Notes: a model not told the origin generated them from the letters alone. A stretch of 64,000 bases of DNA from Patiriisocius sp047731265 (GCF_047731265.1 NZ_CP159835.1:682001-746000), one strand, 5' to 3'; numbered from the stretch's first letter, positions 17,369 to 27,595 are shown. Numbers and translations: made by a program.

Positions 17369-17824
17369 ATGCCTTTCAATAAATTACAAGCCCAAATACA
17401 AAAAACACTCCTAAATACTGATGAAGAAGTTACACAACGACTGCATCAGGTTTGTGTTTTACTCAAAGAAACTGTGTCCTATTATGACTGGGTGGGATTC
17501 TATTTTGCGAACCACGAATCAAAAACTTTACATTTAAAAACATATGTAGGTGAAGAAACGAACCATACTGTAATTCCTTTTGGGAAAGGGATTTGCGGGC
17601 AAGTAGCAGTTTCCAATTCTAATTTTGTAGTGCCCGATGTTAAAGCTCAAGACAATTATATAGCTTGCAGTATTAGTGTTAAAGCTGAAATTGTAATTCC
17701 TATCATTAAAAACGGTAAAAATATTGGGCAAATAGATATAGATTCCAAAACAGCAGATCCATTTTCCTCTGAAGATGAGCGATTCTTAGAGTGGATTTGT
17801 GAAAAAGTGGCATCAATTCTATAA
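17369..17824 (+). CDS. GAF domain protein, free methionine-(R)-sulfoxide reductase-like
   Basis: 151 residues made up of one GAF domain. It aligns in pattern with free Met-R-sulfoxide reductase: YYDWVGFYFANHESKTLHL near 38-56, GKGICGQVA around 75, and QDNYIACSISVKAEIVIP with the family's catalytic Cys in IAC near 102, then IGQIDIDS. Two of the three cysteines used by characterised enzymes appear conserved (GKGICG and IAC), which supports activity on free methionine sulfoxide in the cytoplasm. It is divergent from xrtF. Confidence 0.75.
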   Translation: MPFNKLQAQIQKTLLNTDEEVTQRLHQVCVLLKETVSYYDWVGFYFANHESKTLHLKTYVGEETNHTVIPFGKGICGQVAVSNSNFVVPDVKAQDNYIACSISVKAEIVIPIIKNGKNIGQIDIDSKTADPFSSEDERFLEWICEKVASIL

Positions 17825-17917
17825 ATTTTTGTTCTCTGCAAGAATAAAAATCCCAAATCCCAATTTGTATTTTATGATTTGAGATTTATTTTTTAAACTT
17901 TGTCCACCACACTATTT

Positions 17918-19174
17918 TTACATGCCAGTTCTTATAGCCTCCACAGGATCTAATCGCGATGCCGAGATAGCAGGTAAAATACCTGAAATTAAACCAATGG
18001 CTGCTGAAATCGCGGTGCCGATAAACATATTTGTTGGGGAAAGTACAAACTCAAAATCTTCAAAGCCTGCGTTTGCAGCTACCGAAACTATAAACACCAA
18101 AACTAATCCTATTAATCCACCTATTACTGCAAGAATAACAGCCTCAAATAAGAATTGAAACAGTATGAATTTATTCTTTGCTCCCAGTGATTTTTGAATT
18201 CCTATTAAGTTTGTTCGTTCCTTCACACTTACAAACATAATATTAGCGATACCAAAACCACCCACTAATAAAGAAAACAAACTAATTATTAATCCCATAA
18301 CATTAAGGTTGCCTGTTATATCATCAATAGCATCTGCAAAACCTTGTAATTGGTTTACAAAAAAAGTATCAATCTCATCTGTTTTTATGCCCCTGGTCAT
18401 TCGTAGCTTTTGGGAAAGTAATGCGATAAATTCATCGTTATCGATTCCTTTTTCTGGCTTGATTACAATAAATGGAACTAAGGAATTATTGTTATCTCCA
18501 AAAATTCTTCGGATAACATTTACCGGCAAATACACCGATGTATCTTTTGAACCTCCAAAAAGCCCGCTCCCTTCTTTCTTTAAAACTCCAATAACTGAGA
18601 ATTTACGACCGTACATTCTCAATCTTTTTCCAATAGCTGCCTCTCCACTTCCAAAAAGTGCTACTGCAATCTCATCTCCTAGAACTATTACCGGCGAACC
18701 ACTGTTAGATTCAGACTCATTAAAAAACCTTCCTTGTGCAATTTTTAAAGACTCGATATCATAATATCCTTCGGTCACAGCATTTACTTCAACATTACTA
18801 ACCGTTTTATCTTCATATTTTACAATTTCATTTCTTACGTTTAATGTGTATGATGCTGCTTCAATGTTAGGAACTGAACTTTGAATTAATTTATATTCTT
18901 CAAAACTTACATTTGGAAACTGTTGGCGCTTCCATCTTGGCACATCTGTTGGTCCAAAAGAAAACCTACCTAGATAGATAGTACTATTATCCAAAGAACT
19001 TATACTTCCTTCAATCTCTTGCTTTAAAGAGTCAACTGCGGCAAGTACTGCTATTATTGAAAATATCCCAATCGTCACACCAAGCAACGATAAGAAAGTA
19101 CGCAACTTATTATTGACTAGCGCACTTATGGCGAAATTGAAACTTTCTCTTAATACCCTAAGATAAATAAGCAT
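17918..19174 (-). CDS. MacB-like ABC transporter permease (MacB_PCD + FtsX)
   Basis: 418 residues. An N-terminal helix (KLRTFLSLLGVTIGIFSIIA) is followed by a large periplasmic MacB_PCD domain (about 45-260) and three C-terminal helices of the FtsX domain (around 290, 340 and 385), ending LPAISASRLDPVEAIRTGM, the typical tail. This architecture belongs to mechanotransmission ABC systems that drive efflux or lipoprotein transfer. No ATPase or adaptor gene is adjacent here, so the partners are encoded elsewhere. It is convergent with the GAF gene. Confidence 0.88.
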   Translation of the reverse strand: MLIYLRVLRESFNFAISALVNNKLRTFLSLLGVTIGIFSIIAVLAAVDSLKQEIEGSISSLDNSTIYLGRFSFGPTDVPRWKRQQFPNVSFEEYKLIQSSVPNIEAASYTLNVRNEIVKYEDKTVSNVEVNAVTEGYYDIESLKIAQGRFFNESESNSGSPVIVLGDEIAVALFGSGEAAIGKRLRMYGRKFSVIGVLKKEGSGLFGGSKDTSVYLPVNVIRRIFGDNNNSLVPFIVIKPEKGIDNDEFIALLSQKLRMTRGIKTDEIDTFFVNQLQGFADAIDDITGNLNVMGLIISLFSLLVGGFGIANIMFVSVKERTNLIGIQKSLGAKNKFILFQFLFEAVILAVIGGLIGLVLVFIVSVAANAGFEDFEFVLSPTNMFIGTAISAAIGLISGILPAISASRLDPVEAIRTGM

Positions 19175-19359
19175 AATGTTACGTAAAAAAGGTTAGCACT
19201 CAATGAATATTTCCGATTTAAATAGCTAAAAAGCATTCGACTAAAATTTCATTTTATAAAGTTATGAAAAGTAGGACGCAAACTGTTAACATTTGTTACA
19301 TAAATGTAGGGTGTTTATGTATTTTTACGCTCACAAATTTTCATCGTAAAAAGTATTTC

Positions 19360-20892
19360 ATGAGCAATCATAAAAAAATTAAATCAGCATTAATTTCGGT
19401 ATTTCATAAAGACGGACTAGGACCAATCGTTAAAAAGCTAAACGAACTAGGCGTCACTATTTATAGTACTGGTGGAACACAAAAATTTATTAATGATTTA
19501 GGAATCAATGTCATTCCTGTAGAAGATGTTACAGAGTATCCTTCAATTTTAGGCGGAAGAGTAAAAACATTACACCCTAAAGTATTTGGCGGAATTTTAA
19601 ATCGCCAAGAAAATGAAAATGACCTGCGCGAGATGGCAAAATTTAACATCCCACAATTGGATGCTGTGATTGTAGATTTATATCCATTTGAAAAAACTGT
19701 TAAGAGTGGTGCTTCAGAGCAAGATATTATTGAAAAAATTGACATTGGTGGAATTTCACTCATACGCGCTGCTGCAAAAAACTTCAAAGACACCATTTGC
19801 GTTTCTTCGATGGAAAACTATGATGAGTTTTTAGATGTTATTTCAGAAAATAGCGGAGAAACTTCGGTAGCCACTAGAAAATACTTTGCGGCACTTTCTT
19901 TTAATGTTTCTTCAAATTACGACACTGCAATATTTAATTATTTTAATGCAGACCACAGTATTACTGCATTAAAAGTAAGCGAAACCAAAGGGCAAACATT
20001 GCGCTACGGAGAAAATCCGCATCAAAAAGGATTCTTTTTTGGAGATTTTGATGCTATGTTTGACAAGTTGCATGGTAAAGAATTAAGCTACAATAATTTA
20101 TTAGATGTTGATGCAGCCGTGAATTTGATGAGCGAATTTAAAAATGACGCACCCACCTTTGCTATTTTAAAACATAATAACGCCTGCGGTATTGCACAAC
20201 GCGAGAACATTCATCAAGCGTATGTAGATGCCTTAGCGGGAGATCCTCAATCAGCATTTGGAGGGGTTTTAATTAGCAATACTGAAATTGACGCTCCCAC
20301 AGCTTCAGAAATCCACAAACTGTTTTGTGAAGTGGTAATTACCCCTTCTTTTTCAGAAGAAGCTCTTGAAATATTAAAAGGAAAGAAAAACAGAATATTA
20401 TTAATTCAAAAAGAAGCAAAACTTCCTTCGACAACAGTTCGCACTTGTCTTAACGGAGCTTTAGTACAAGACAAAGACACTATTACAGATCGTGCAGATA
20501 ATTTAACGCACGCGACAAAAACAAAACCAAACGAACAAGAGCTAAAAGATTTAATTTTTGCTTCAAAAATTTGTAAGCACACTAAATCCAATACAATTGT
20601 GTTAGTAAAGGATGGGCAATTGTGCGCAAGTGGAACAGGGCAAACATCTCGGGTAGATGCTTTAACTCAAGCCATCGACAAAGCAACTCATTTTGGATTT
20701 AATCTCAAAGGAGCGGCTATGGCGAGCGATGCTTTTTTCCCATTTCCAGATTGTGTAGAGATTGCAAATAGAGCAGGAATCGCTTCAGTAATACAACCCG
20801 GAGGCTCGATAAAAGACCAATTAAGCATCGATTATTGCAATGAAAATAAAGTCGCTATGGTATTTACTGGAACACGCCATTTTAAGCATTAA
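19360..20892 (+). CDS. purH: Bifunctional AICAR transformylase/IMP cyclohydrolase PurH
   Basis: Catalyses the last two steps of de novo IMP synthesis. I start at ATG 19360 (MSNHKKIKSALISVFHKDGL), giving 510 residues, the family length; the frame also extends upstream to 19264 with unrelated sequence. Residues 5-140 are the MGS-like cyclohydrolase domain (STGGTQKFI, GGRVKTLHPKVFGGIL). The transformylase domain follows, with KHNNACG carrying the catalytic Lys-His pair and the closing block ASDAFFPFPDCVEIA. The mre operon follows after 61 bp with its own promoter. Confidence 0.97.
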   Translation: MSNHKKIKSALISVFHKDGLGPIVKKLNELGVTIYSTGGTQKFINDLGINVIPVEDVTEYPSILGGRVKTLHPKVFGGILNRQENENDLREMAKFNIPQLDAVIVDLYPFEKTVKSGASEQDIIEKIDIGGISLIRAAAKNFKDTICVSSMENYDEFLDVISENSGETSVATRKYFAALSFNVSSNYDTAIFNYFNADHSITALKVSETKGQTLRYGENPHQKGFFFGDFDAMFDKLHGKELSYNNLLDVDAAVNLMSEFKNDAPTFAILKHNNACGIAQRENIHQAYVDALAGDPQSAFGGVLISNTEIDAPTASEIHKLFCEVVITPSFSEEALEILKGKKNRILLIQKEAKLPSTTVRTCLNGALVQDKDTITDRADNLTHATKTKPNEQELKDLIFASKICKHTKSNTIVLVKDGQLCASGTGQTSRVDALTQAIDKATHFGFNLKGAAMASDAFFPFPDCVEIANRAGIASVIQPGGSIKDQLSIDYCNENKVAMVFTGTRHFKH

Positions 20893-20899
20893 AAATTAG

Positions 20900-20907
20900 T
20901 ACATTTG
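20900..20907 (+). promoter_or_regulatory. Promoter -7 box of the mreBCD-mrdA-rodA operon
   Basis: TACATTTG matches TAnnTTTG exactly and lies 47 bp upstream of mreB, only 8 bp after the purH stop. Its -33 region would fall inside the end of purH. Confidence 0.45.
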
Positions 20908-20953
20908 TTATACACAAGGCTGAACATAAACAATATAATACAGATTACACTAC

Positions 20954-21982
20954 ATGGGATTTTTTGATTTCCTCATAGAAGAAATAGCCATAGATTTAGG
21001 AACTGCAAACACGCTTATTATTCATAACGATAAAGTGGTTGTGGATGCACCATCCATTGTTGCGCGTGATCGTACAACAGGCAAAATTATTGCAGTAGGA
21101 CGAGAAGCTGCTATGATGCAAGGAAAAACGCACGAAAACATTAAAACTATTCGCCCTTTAAAAGACGGCGTAATAGCAGATTTTGATGCTAGTGAAAAGA
21201 TGATCAATATGTTCATCAAAGACATCCCAGCGCTCAAAAAAAAGTGGATCACCCCATCATTGCGCATGGTAATTTGTATTCCAAGCGGTATTACTGAAGT
21301 AGAAATGCGCGCAGTAAAAGAAAGCGCAGAACGTGTAAACGGAAAAGAAGTATACCTTATTCACGAGCCTATGGCAGCAGCTATTGGTATTGGTGTTGAT
21401 ATCATGCAACCTAAAGGAAATATGGTTGTTGATATAGGAGGTGGAACTACTGAAATTGCCGTGATAGCATTGGGAGGTATCGTCTGTGACAAATCTGTTA
21501 AAGTGGCTGGAGACGTATTTACAAACGACATTGTTTATTATATGCGAACGCAACACAATTTATATGTGGGTGATCGCACAGCGGAAAAAATAAAAATACA
21601 AATTGGAGCTGCAACTGAAGACTTAGAACTTCCGCCAGATGAAATGTCAGTTCAAGGTCGTGATTTACTAACTGGAAAACCCAAGCAAGTCCAAATAACC
21701 TATCGCGAAATTGCAAAAGCCTTAGACAAATCGATACTGCGTATAGAAGATGCTGTTATGGAAACCCTTTCGCAAACTCCACCAGAATTAGCTGCAGATA
21801 TTTATAATACTGGTATTTATCTTGCAGGAGGTGGCTCTATGCTACGTGGTCTTGACAAAAGACTTTCTCAAAAAACAGATTTACCAGTTTATATTGCTGA
21901 AGACCCGTTGAGAGCCGTGGTTAGAGGCACAGGGATTACACTAAAAAACTTAGCTAAGTTTAAGAGTGTTCTTATAAAATAA
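20954..21982 (+). CDS. mreB: Rod shape-determining actin homologue MreB
   Basis: 342-residue bacterial actin that forms membrane-bound filaments guiding the elongasome. The phosphate-1 loop (IAIDLGTANTLI), the phosphate-2 loop (NMVVDIGGGTTEIAVIALGG) and the adenosine region (GIYLAGGGSMLRGL) are all intact. It heads the classic order mreB-mreC-mreD-PBP2-RodA. Confidence 0.98.
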   Translation: MGFFDFLIEEIAIDLGTANTLIIHNDKVVVDAPSIVARDRTTGKIIAVGREAAMMQGKTHENIKTIRPLKDGVIADFDASEKMINMFIKDIPALKKKWITPSLRMVICIPSGITEVEMRAVKESAERVNGKEVYLIHEPMAAAIGIGVDIMQPKGNMVVDIGGGTTEIAVIALGGIVCDKSVKVAGDVFTNDIVYYMRTQHNLYVGDRTAEKIKIQIGAATEDLELPPDEMSVQGRDLLTGKPKQVQITYREIAKALDKSILRIEDAVMETLSQTPPELAADIYNTGIYLAGGGSMLRGLDKRLSQKTDLPVYIAEDPLRAVVRGTGITLKNLAKFKSVLIK

Positions 21983-22057
21983 ACTTTTTATAATTTTAAG
22001 GTATTCATTTTGAGTTTTCATTTTTTATGGGGCTCGGTTGAGGCAGTATAGAGCTTT

Positions 22058-22876
22058 ATGCAGCAGATAATTAATTTTTTTATCAAGAACAAAAACTTTT
22101 TATTGTTTGCATTTTTATTTAGCATCTCCTTTTTGATTACCGTACAATCACATTCTTTTCATAACAGTTCGTTGGTAAGTTCTACTAATTTTCTAAGTGG
22201 CGGTTTGTATTCTATCAAATCTGATATTACCAATTATTTTGGTCTTCGAACTCAAAACACTATCCTTTTAGAAGAAAATAGTCGCTTAAGAAACCAAATT
22301 AGAAGCCTAGATATACGCGAAAAAATACCTGCTTTGGACACATTGATCCTTCCCAGTTCTTTTGATTTTTTGGGTGCTAATGTCATCAATAATAATTATT
22401 CAAAAACACGAAATTACATTACACTAAGCAGTGGAGAGAATGAAGGGATTCGATCAGATATGGGTGTTATAACTTCAAAAGGATTAGTAGGAATTGTAAA
22501 TAAGGTAAGCTTTAATTATGCTCGGGTACAATCCATATTAAACGAAAATAGTCAGATTAATGCAAAATTAAAAAAATCCACCCATTTTGGATTCCTAGTT
22601 TGGGACGCAAAAAACCCAAATATTGTACAATTAACCGAAATTCCTAAGCTCGCACCTGTTGCTGTAGGAGACACTATTATTACTGGAGGAAATTCAGCTA
22701 TATTTCCACGTGGAATTCTAATTGGCACAGTAAAAGACTTTGCCGTAAGAAGTGATGACACCTTTACGTTACAAATAAAATTATTTAATGATATGACCAA
22801 CCTAAACCATGTCTATATCATTAGCAATCCCAATAGGGAAGAAATTGAAAATTTAGAGCTAAACGATGCAGAATAA
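22058..22876 (+). CDS. mreC: Rod shape-determining protein MreC
   Basis: 272 residues: one N-terminal membrane helix (about 12-30), a coiled-coil stretch (TILLEENSRLRNQIRSLD, about 68-85), then the periplasmic MreC double beta-barrel with GIRSDMGVITSKGLVGIV and PRGILIGTVKDF. It links MreB to PBP2 across the membrane. Its 3' end overlaps mreD by 11 bp. Confidence 0.95.
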   Translation: MQQIINFFIKNKNFLLFAFLFSISFLITVQSHSFHNSSLVSSTNFLSGGLYSIKSDITNYFGLRTQNTILLEENSRLRNQIRSLDIREKIPALDTLILPSSFDFLGANVINNNYSKTRNYITLSSGENEGIRSDMGVITSKGLVGIVNKVSFNYARVQSILNENSQINAKLKKSTHFGFLVWDAKNPNIVQLTEIPKLAPVAVGDTIITGGNSAIFPRGILIGTVKDFAVRSDDTFTLQIKLFNDMTNLNHVYIISNPNREEIENLELNDAE

Positions 22877-23378
22877 CGAAATTTTCATAAATGGCGTTCG
22901 GTTTCTAGGACTACTATTCCTCCAGGTTTTGGTGCTTAATCACGTCAATTTCATTGGATACATTAATCCCTATCTCTATATTATTTTTATTCTATTATAC
23001 CCATTTACAGGCAATAAGTCTTTATTAATCTTTCTAAGCTTTTTATTGGGTCTTGGGGTAGACGTTTTTAGTGATTCTGGTGGAGTACATGCGGCAGCCA
23101 GTGTTTTCATTGCGTATATAAGGCCATTAATTTTAAAGTTCTCTTTTGGGGTTAGTTATGAATACAATGCTATAAAACTTAATAAAGTTAAGTTCGCCGA
23201 ACGCCTCTTGTATATAGCCGTAATGATATTTCTGCATCATATTGTTTTGTTTTCTTTAGAAATTTTTAGCACTGCACGCATACTTCTGGTACTAAAAGCT
23301 ACGTTATTTTCAGGAATGTTAAGTTTGTTATTAATCCTCTGTTCACTGTTATTATTTAGCAGAAACAAAACTGATTAA
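22866..23378 (+). CDS. mreD: Rod shape-determining protein MreD
   Basis: 170 residues with about five membrane helices and the short charged turns usual for MreD (LSFLLGLGVDVFSDSGGVHA). It is assigned mainly by position between mreC and the PBP2 gene and by the hydrophobic pattern. It is the membrane component of the elongasome. Confidence 0.88.
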   Translation: MQNNEIFINGVRFLGLLFLQVLVLNHVNFIGYINPYLYIIFILLYPFTGNKSLLIFLSFLLGLGVDVFSDSGGVHAAASVFIAYIRPLILKFSFGVSYEYNAIKLNKVKFAERLLYIAVMIFLHHIVLFSLEIFSTARILLVLKATLFSGMLSLLLILCSLLLFSRNKTD

Positions 23379-23402
23379 TCCCGGTACTAGAAAATACTAT
23401 GT

Positions 23403-25268
23403 ATGAGAAAATTTTTGCTTATTTTTTTGGTATTAATTACTGGCTTTGCATTTGCCGGCAGACTTTTTTATCTTCAGATTTATGAAACTTCTTTTGCAAA
23501 ACTTTCCGAGGATAATGCGGTAAAGACAATTTATGACTATCCTCAACGTGGTTATGTATTTGATCGCAATAATACCCTTATGGTTCAAAATCAGCCCTCT
23601 TACGATGTGATGGTGATTCCAAGGGAAGTAAAACTTAAAGACACCCTCGAATTTTGCAGTTTGTTGAAAATTTCAAAAGAAGAGTTTATTGATAGATTAG
23701 AAAAAGCTAGGGTGTATTCACCAAGACTCGCTTCACCAGTTATCCCTCAATTGACCAAAGAAGAATACGCCTCTATTTCAGAAAAACTATATAAATATGA
23801 AGGTTTTTACATTCAAAAACGCTCTTTACGTGATTATCAAACCAAACACGCCGCAAATGTTTTGGGCTATATTGCAGAGGTAAATCAATACATCCTGAAT
23901 AAAAACCCAGATTATAGAATGGGTGAAATCATTGGAATGACTGGGGTTGAAAAACAATACGAAGCTGTTTTAAGAGGAACAAAAGGTGTAAAGTACATTC
24001 AAAAAGATAGGTTTAATCGTGATATTGGCAGTTACAAAGAAGGTGTTTTTGACACGCTTCCGCAACGCGGTAAAGACATCACACTCACTATTGATAGTGC
24101 GCTACAGGCGTATGGAGAAGATTTGTTTATTAACAAACGTGGAGGCATTGTTGCTATTGAACCCACAACCGGAGAAATATTAGCACTTGTTACTGCTCCT
24201 AACTTTGATCCTGGTTTATTAGTAGGTAGAGATCGATCTAAAAATTATACGAAACTGGCCTATGATAGCATTGCAATACCTTTATACGATAGAGGGCTCT
24301 TGGCTGAATATCCTCCTGGCTCACCTTTTAAAACCTTGAACGCACTTATTGCTTTACAAGAAGGAGTAATCTCAACTTCAGAAACGGTCTCCTGTAGAGG
24401 TGGATATTATTATGGATCTAAAGGCAGAAAATTGGGCTGCCACGCACATAAAAGCCCGTTAAGCATGCAAGGTGGGATAGCAAAATCTTGTAACGCTTAT
24501 TTTTGTACTGTATACAGGAGAATCATCGAAAAATACGACACTCCACAAGAAGGAATCGATACTTGGCGAAATCATCTATTAAGTTTTGGATTGGGAGATT
24601 ATATGGGATATGACCTTCCAATAGGTAAACGTGGAAAAATACCAAGTTCTAAGACCTACAATTCTATTTACCCAAATAATAATTGGTATGCTACTGCCAC
24701 TATTTCTAATGCTATTGGTCAAGGAGAAGTATTATTAACACCTATCCAAATGGCAAATTTTACTGCGGCAATTGCGAACCGCGGGTGGTATAAAAAACCA
24801 CACGTAATTAAGAAAATTGGGGATGTTGATACGATTCCAAAAATATTTACTGACCTCCAGAAAACAACTATAAACGCAGCATATTTTGAACCTGTTGTAG
24901 AGGGCATGTATGAAGTATATACAAATGGTACTGCAGCAGGTGTACAAATACCAGGAATAGAAATTTGCGGAAAAACTGGAACTGCAGAGAATTTCACAAA
25001 GATTGATGGAAACAGAGTACAATTAACTGATCATTCAGTTTTTGTAGCTTTTGCACCCAAAGATGACCCAAAAATTGCCATAGCCGTATTTGTAGAAAAT
25101 GGATATTATGGAAGCCGTTGGGCTGCTAAAATTGCCAGTTTAATGATCGAAAAATATATAAAAGGAGAAATAACCCGAAAAGATTTAGAGGCCTATGTCC
25201 TTAACGGAAGTCTTGAAGATGAATATGCAAAACCATATTCTGGAATGCCATTTACGATTAACAATTAA
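23403..25268 (+). CDS. mrdA: Penicillin-binding protein 2 (elongasome transpeptidase)
   Basis: 621 residues. N-terminal membrane helix (3-18), then the pedestal/dimerisation domain (about 45-200, with PQRGYVFDRN), and the transpeptidase domain. The active-site set is complete: Ser307 in PGSPFK (SxxK), Ser362 in KSCN (SxN), and KTG at 524-526 in CGKTGTAEN. It cross-links side-wall peptidoglycan with RodA supplying glycan strands; the rodA gene follows after 3 bp. Confidence 0.96.
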   Translation: MRKFLLIFLVLITGFAFAGRLFYLQIYETSFAKLSEDNAVKTIYDYPQRGYVFDRNNTLMVQNQPSYDVMVIPREVKLKDTLEFCSLLKISKEEFIDRLEKARVYSPRLASPVIPQLTKEEYASISEKLYKYEGFYIQKRSLRDYQTKHAANVLGYIAEVNQYILNKNPDYRMGEIIGMTGVEKQYEAVLRGTKGVKYIQKDRFNRDIGSYKEGVFDTLPQRGKDITLTIDSALQAYGEDLFINKRGGIVAIEPTTGEILALVTAPNFDPGLLVGRDRSKNYTKLAYDSIAIPLYDRGLLAEYPPGSPFKTLNALIALQEGVISTSETVSCRGGYYYGSKGRKLGCHAHKSPLSMQGGIAKSCNAYFCTVYRRIIEKYDTPQEGIDTWRNHLLSFGLGDYMGYDLPIGKRGKIPSSKTYNSIYPNNNWYATATISNAIGQGEVLLTPIQMANFTAAIANRGWYKKPHVIKKIGDVDTIPKIFTDLQKTTINAAYFEPVVEGMYEVYTNGTAAGVQIPGIEICGKTGTAENFTKIDGNRVQLTDHSVFVAFAPKDDPKIAIAVFVENGYYGSRWAAKIASLMIEKYIKGEITRKDLEAYVLNGSLEDEYAKPYSGMPFTINN

Positions 25269-25271
25269 CAA

Positions 25272-26528
25272 ATGAAGACAGAAACACTAGGGTTAAAATT
25301 TGACTGGATCACCATCCTTATATTTTTTGCGCTAGTTACTATTGGATGGGTAAATATCTATTCTGCATCCTATCAAGATGGAGCTAAAGGGATTTTTGAT
25401 TTCTCCCAAGCCTATGGAAAGCAGTTACTATGGATTTGTTTAAGCTTAATTCTCATTGTATTTGTCCTTGCCTTGGACTCAAAATTTTATGAACGTTACA
25501 GCGGGCTTATCTATATTATTTCACTAGTATCATTATTGGGCTTATATATTTTTGGAAACGAGGTAAACGGAGCTAAATCTTGGTATTTAATAGGTCCAGC
25601 CAGCATACAACCCAGCGAATTTGCCAAAGCCGCAACTGCACTAGCCATTGCGAGTTATGCCAGTGAAATACAAACGGATCTCACACATTTTAAAGACCAA
25701 CTAAAAGCATTTTTTATTTTGGCATTGCCAGCTATATTTATTATTCCGCAACCAGATCCGGGAAGTGCTCTAATTTATGCTGCATTTATTTTCCCCTTGT
25801 ACCGCGAGGGGCTGCATTTTGTTTATTTACTACTAGGATTTTTTGCCGCTGCTTTATTTGTAGGAACACTCGCTATAGGTGTGGCTTGGGTCGCGCTAAT
25901 CGTTCTAATTATTGCCGGAATAAGTTATTACAGAAAACGAAAAAAACGTGGTGCACTTTTCAAGTTTGGAACCATTGCTTTTGCTTGTATTGCCTTTGCA
26001 TTTTCAGTAAACTATATTTTTGAAAATGTCTTTGAACAAAGGCACCGAGATCGTTTCAACATTGTATTAGGAAAAGAAACAGATAATAAAGGAATAGGCT
26101 ACAATACCAATCAAAGTGAAATTGCTATTGGTAGTGGAGGTTGGACTGGAAAAGGCTGGACCGAAGGCACACAAACTAAAGGTAACTTTGTACCAGAGCA
26201 GCACACTGATTATATATTTAGTACGGTAGGAGAAGAGTTTGGTTTTTTAGGAAGTGTGGGTGTTGTATTTCTTTTCATCTTCTTAATTGTAAGAATACTT
26301 GTCCTAGCAGAACGACAAAAGAGTCAGTTTGCGCGCGTCTATGGATACAGTGTCGCCGCGATTATATTTTTTCATTTTTTTGTGAATATTGGAATGGTAA
26401 CAGGTCTGTTTCCAACAGTTGGGATTCCACTTCCGTTCTTTAGCTATGGAGGTTCTGGACTCTGGGGCTTTACTATTTTATTGTTTATTTTTATAAGGCT
26501 GGATGCTGCTAATTATTATTACACCTGA
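25272..26528 (+). CDS. rodA: Peptidoglycan glycosyltransferase RodA
   Basis: 418-residue SEDS-family polymerase with about ten membrane helices. Recognisable segments are FALVTIGWVNIYSAS at the N-terminus, the conserved loop WYLIGPASIQPSEFAK, the catalytic-region sequence PEQHTDYIFSTVGEEFGF, and GIPLPFFSYGGSGLW near the end. It partners PBP2, encoded just upstream. It is the last gene of the operon, followed by a probable terminator. Confidence 0.97.
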   Translation: MKTETLGLKFDWITILIFFALVTIGWVNIYSASYQDGAKGIFDFSQAYGKQLLWICLSLILIVFVLALDSKFYERYSGLIYIISLVSLLGLYIFGNEVNGAKSWYLIGPASIQPSEFAKAATALAIASYASEIQTDLTHFKDQLKAFFILALPAIFIIPQPDPGSALIYAAFIFPLYREGLHFVYLLLGFFAAALFVGTLAIGVAWVALIVLIIAGISYYRKRKKRGALFKFGTIAFACIAFAFSVNYIFENVFEQRHRDRFNIVLGKETDNKGIGYNTNQSEIAIGSGGWTGKGWTEGTQTKGNFVPEQHTDYIFSTVGEEFGFLGSVGVVFLFIFLIVRILVLAERQKSQFARVYGYSVAAIIFFHFFVNIGMVTGLFPTVGIPLPFFSYGGSGLWGFTILLFIFIRLDAANYYYT

Positions 26529-26603
26529 TGAAATCGAAGCTATAATCGAAATCGGGCTTCGATACAATTCCGCAGAAAAAAAGCAGAATCACTCAGCCAT
26601 CTT

Positions 26604-26641
26604 TGATAATGGCATTATCAGAAAACGGGCCGTTTTTATTT
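26604..26641 (+). terminator. Probable terminator of the mre-rodA operon
   Basis: Two small hairpins sit in tandem: TGATAAT-GGC-ATTATCA (26604-26620) and AAAACGG-G-CCGTTTT (from 26622), the second followed by a T-rich tail. They lie 76 bp past the rodA stop. A further 8-bp inverted repeat (ATCGAAGC...GCTTCGAT) begins at 26533. Confidence 0.45.
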
Positions 26642-26701
26642 TATCAGACTAAATTTTCCAATTTATTATTCTAGCAAAGGAGAACTAAAAGTTGATTCTA
26701 A

Positions 26702-26731
26702 CATCCTCCAACCTCCCCTCAAAGGGAGGCT
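26702..26731. repeat. Dispersed CCCTTCAAAG palindromic repeat
   Basis: CCTCCC (26712-26717) and GGGAGG (26724-26729) form a perfect 6-bp stem around CTCAAA, preceded by CCTCCAA. It is the cleanest copy of the family in the window and lies between the convergent rodA and nuclease genes. Confidence 0.55.
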
Positions 26732-26767
26732 TATAAATTTACTAAACTAATCGACCCTCACCTCAAC

Positions 26768-27580
26768 TCATTTCCAGAATTTCAAATCACTTTCTGCTTC
26801 CATTTTATTCTCGATGGCATCTGGTAAGTCTGGAAAGAAATCGATACCTGTTTTTGCTTCGATGGCATCTACTGTTGTTGTATAGTTATAAAATGAATCA
26901 TCTAATTTTTTATGCGGTATAAGAAATACAGCTACTTTATAACGCTCTTTTGAAAAATCAACGACAATCTTATAAAACGCTCTGGGCACTGAAACATTTT
27001 CAGAACCAATTGTATTTAAGCCCTCTTCTAGTATACCGCCAGTGATAACGTACACTCCGTCATGTCTACTTGCCCAATACCGTACTTTTTGTTCTAAACT
27101 ATTCCAAATACCAGCATTAAACCCATGATTTTGGGGACTAATATTACTCGTTAAAAATGTTTCATGATAGGCATTATAGTCAAAGCCTCTATCCCCTGCT
27201 GGGCATAAATGACCCCTATCGTAGCCGCTTTTTTTATAGTTCCGCCAATCTGCAGATGCTGTTTTTACGTCTCTATCTTGTACAAAATAGGGACGCTCAA
27301 AATTGTTCTTTCTAATATGATTCTTTTTCAATTCATAGGCTACCCATTCAGCTTGTTCATGGACTTCTGCATATGATAATGTGTAATAAGCATGGGTTAC
27401 GATTTGTCCAGTAGTAGACGTTGGCAACAATGAAACAGGAAATTCACTCGAAGCGGGTTTCGCTTTCATTTCCTGGGTGTTCGGATAGTCTTCCGCTATT
27501 TTGTCTACTTCCTTTTCAGCAAAATATAGGGCAACGGTAATTGCAACAATTGCTAATGGATATAAATATTTTCTTTTCAT
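26768..27580 (-). CDS. DNA/RNA non-specific endonuclease (NUC1 family)
   Basis: 270 residues with an N-terminal membrane anchor or uncleaved signal (YLYPLAIVAITVALYFAE). The nuclease domain shows the DRGH catalytic motif at 121-124 (His124 as general base) and the magnesium-binding region SNISPQNHGFNAGIWNSLEQ, including Asn156 and Glu163. It is a beta-beta-alpha-metal nuclease that degrades single- and double-stranded nucleic acids, here at the cell envelope or outside the cell, probably for nutrient scavenging. It appears monocistronic. Confidence 0.92.
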   Translation of the reverse strand: MKRKYLYPLAIVAITVALYFAEKEVDKIAEDYPNTQEMKAKPASSEFPVSLLPTSTTGQIVTHAYYTLSYAEVHEQAEWVAYELKKNHIRKNNFERPYFVQDRDVKTASADWRNYKKSGYDRGHLCPAGDRGFDYNAYHETFLTSNISPQNHGFNAGIWNSLEQKVRYWASRHDGVYVITGGILEEGLNTIGSENVSVPRAFYKIVVDFSKERYKVAVFLIPHKKLDDSFYNYTTTVDAIEAKTGIDFFPDLPDAIENKMEAESDLKFWK

Positions 27581-27595
27581 AATGCAAAAATAAGG

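Noticed and set aside
19264..19359. Longer start for purH
   Set aside because: The added 32 residues have no match to PurH, whose conserved part begins right after ATG 19360.
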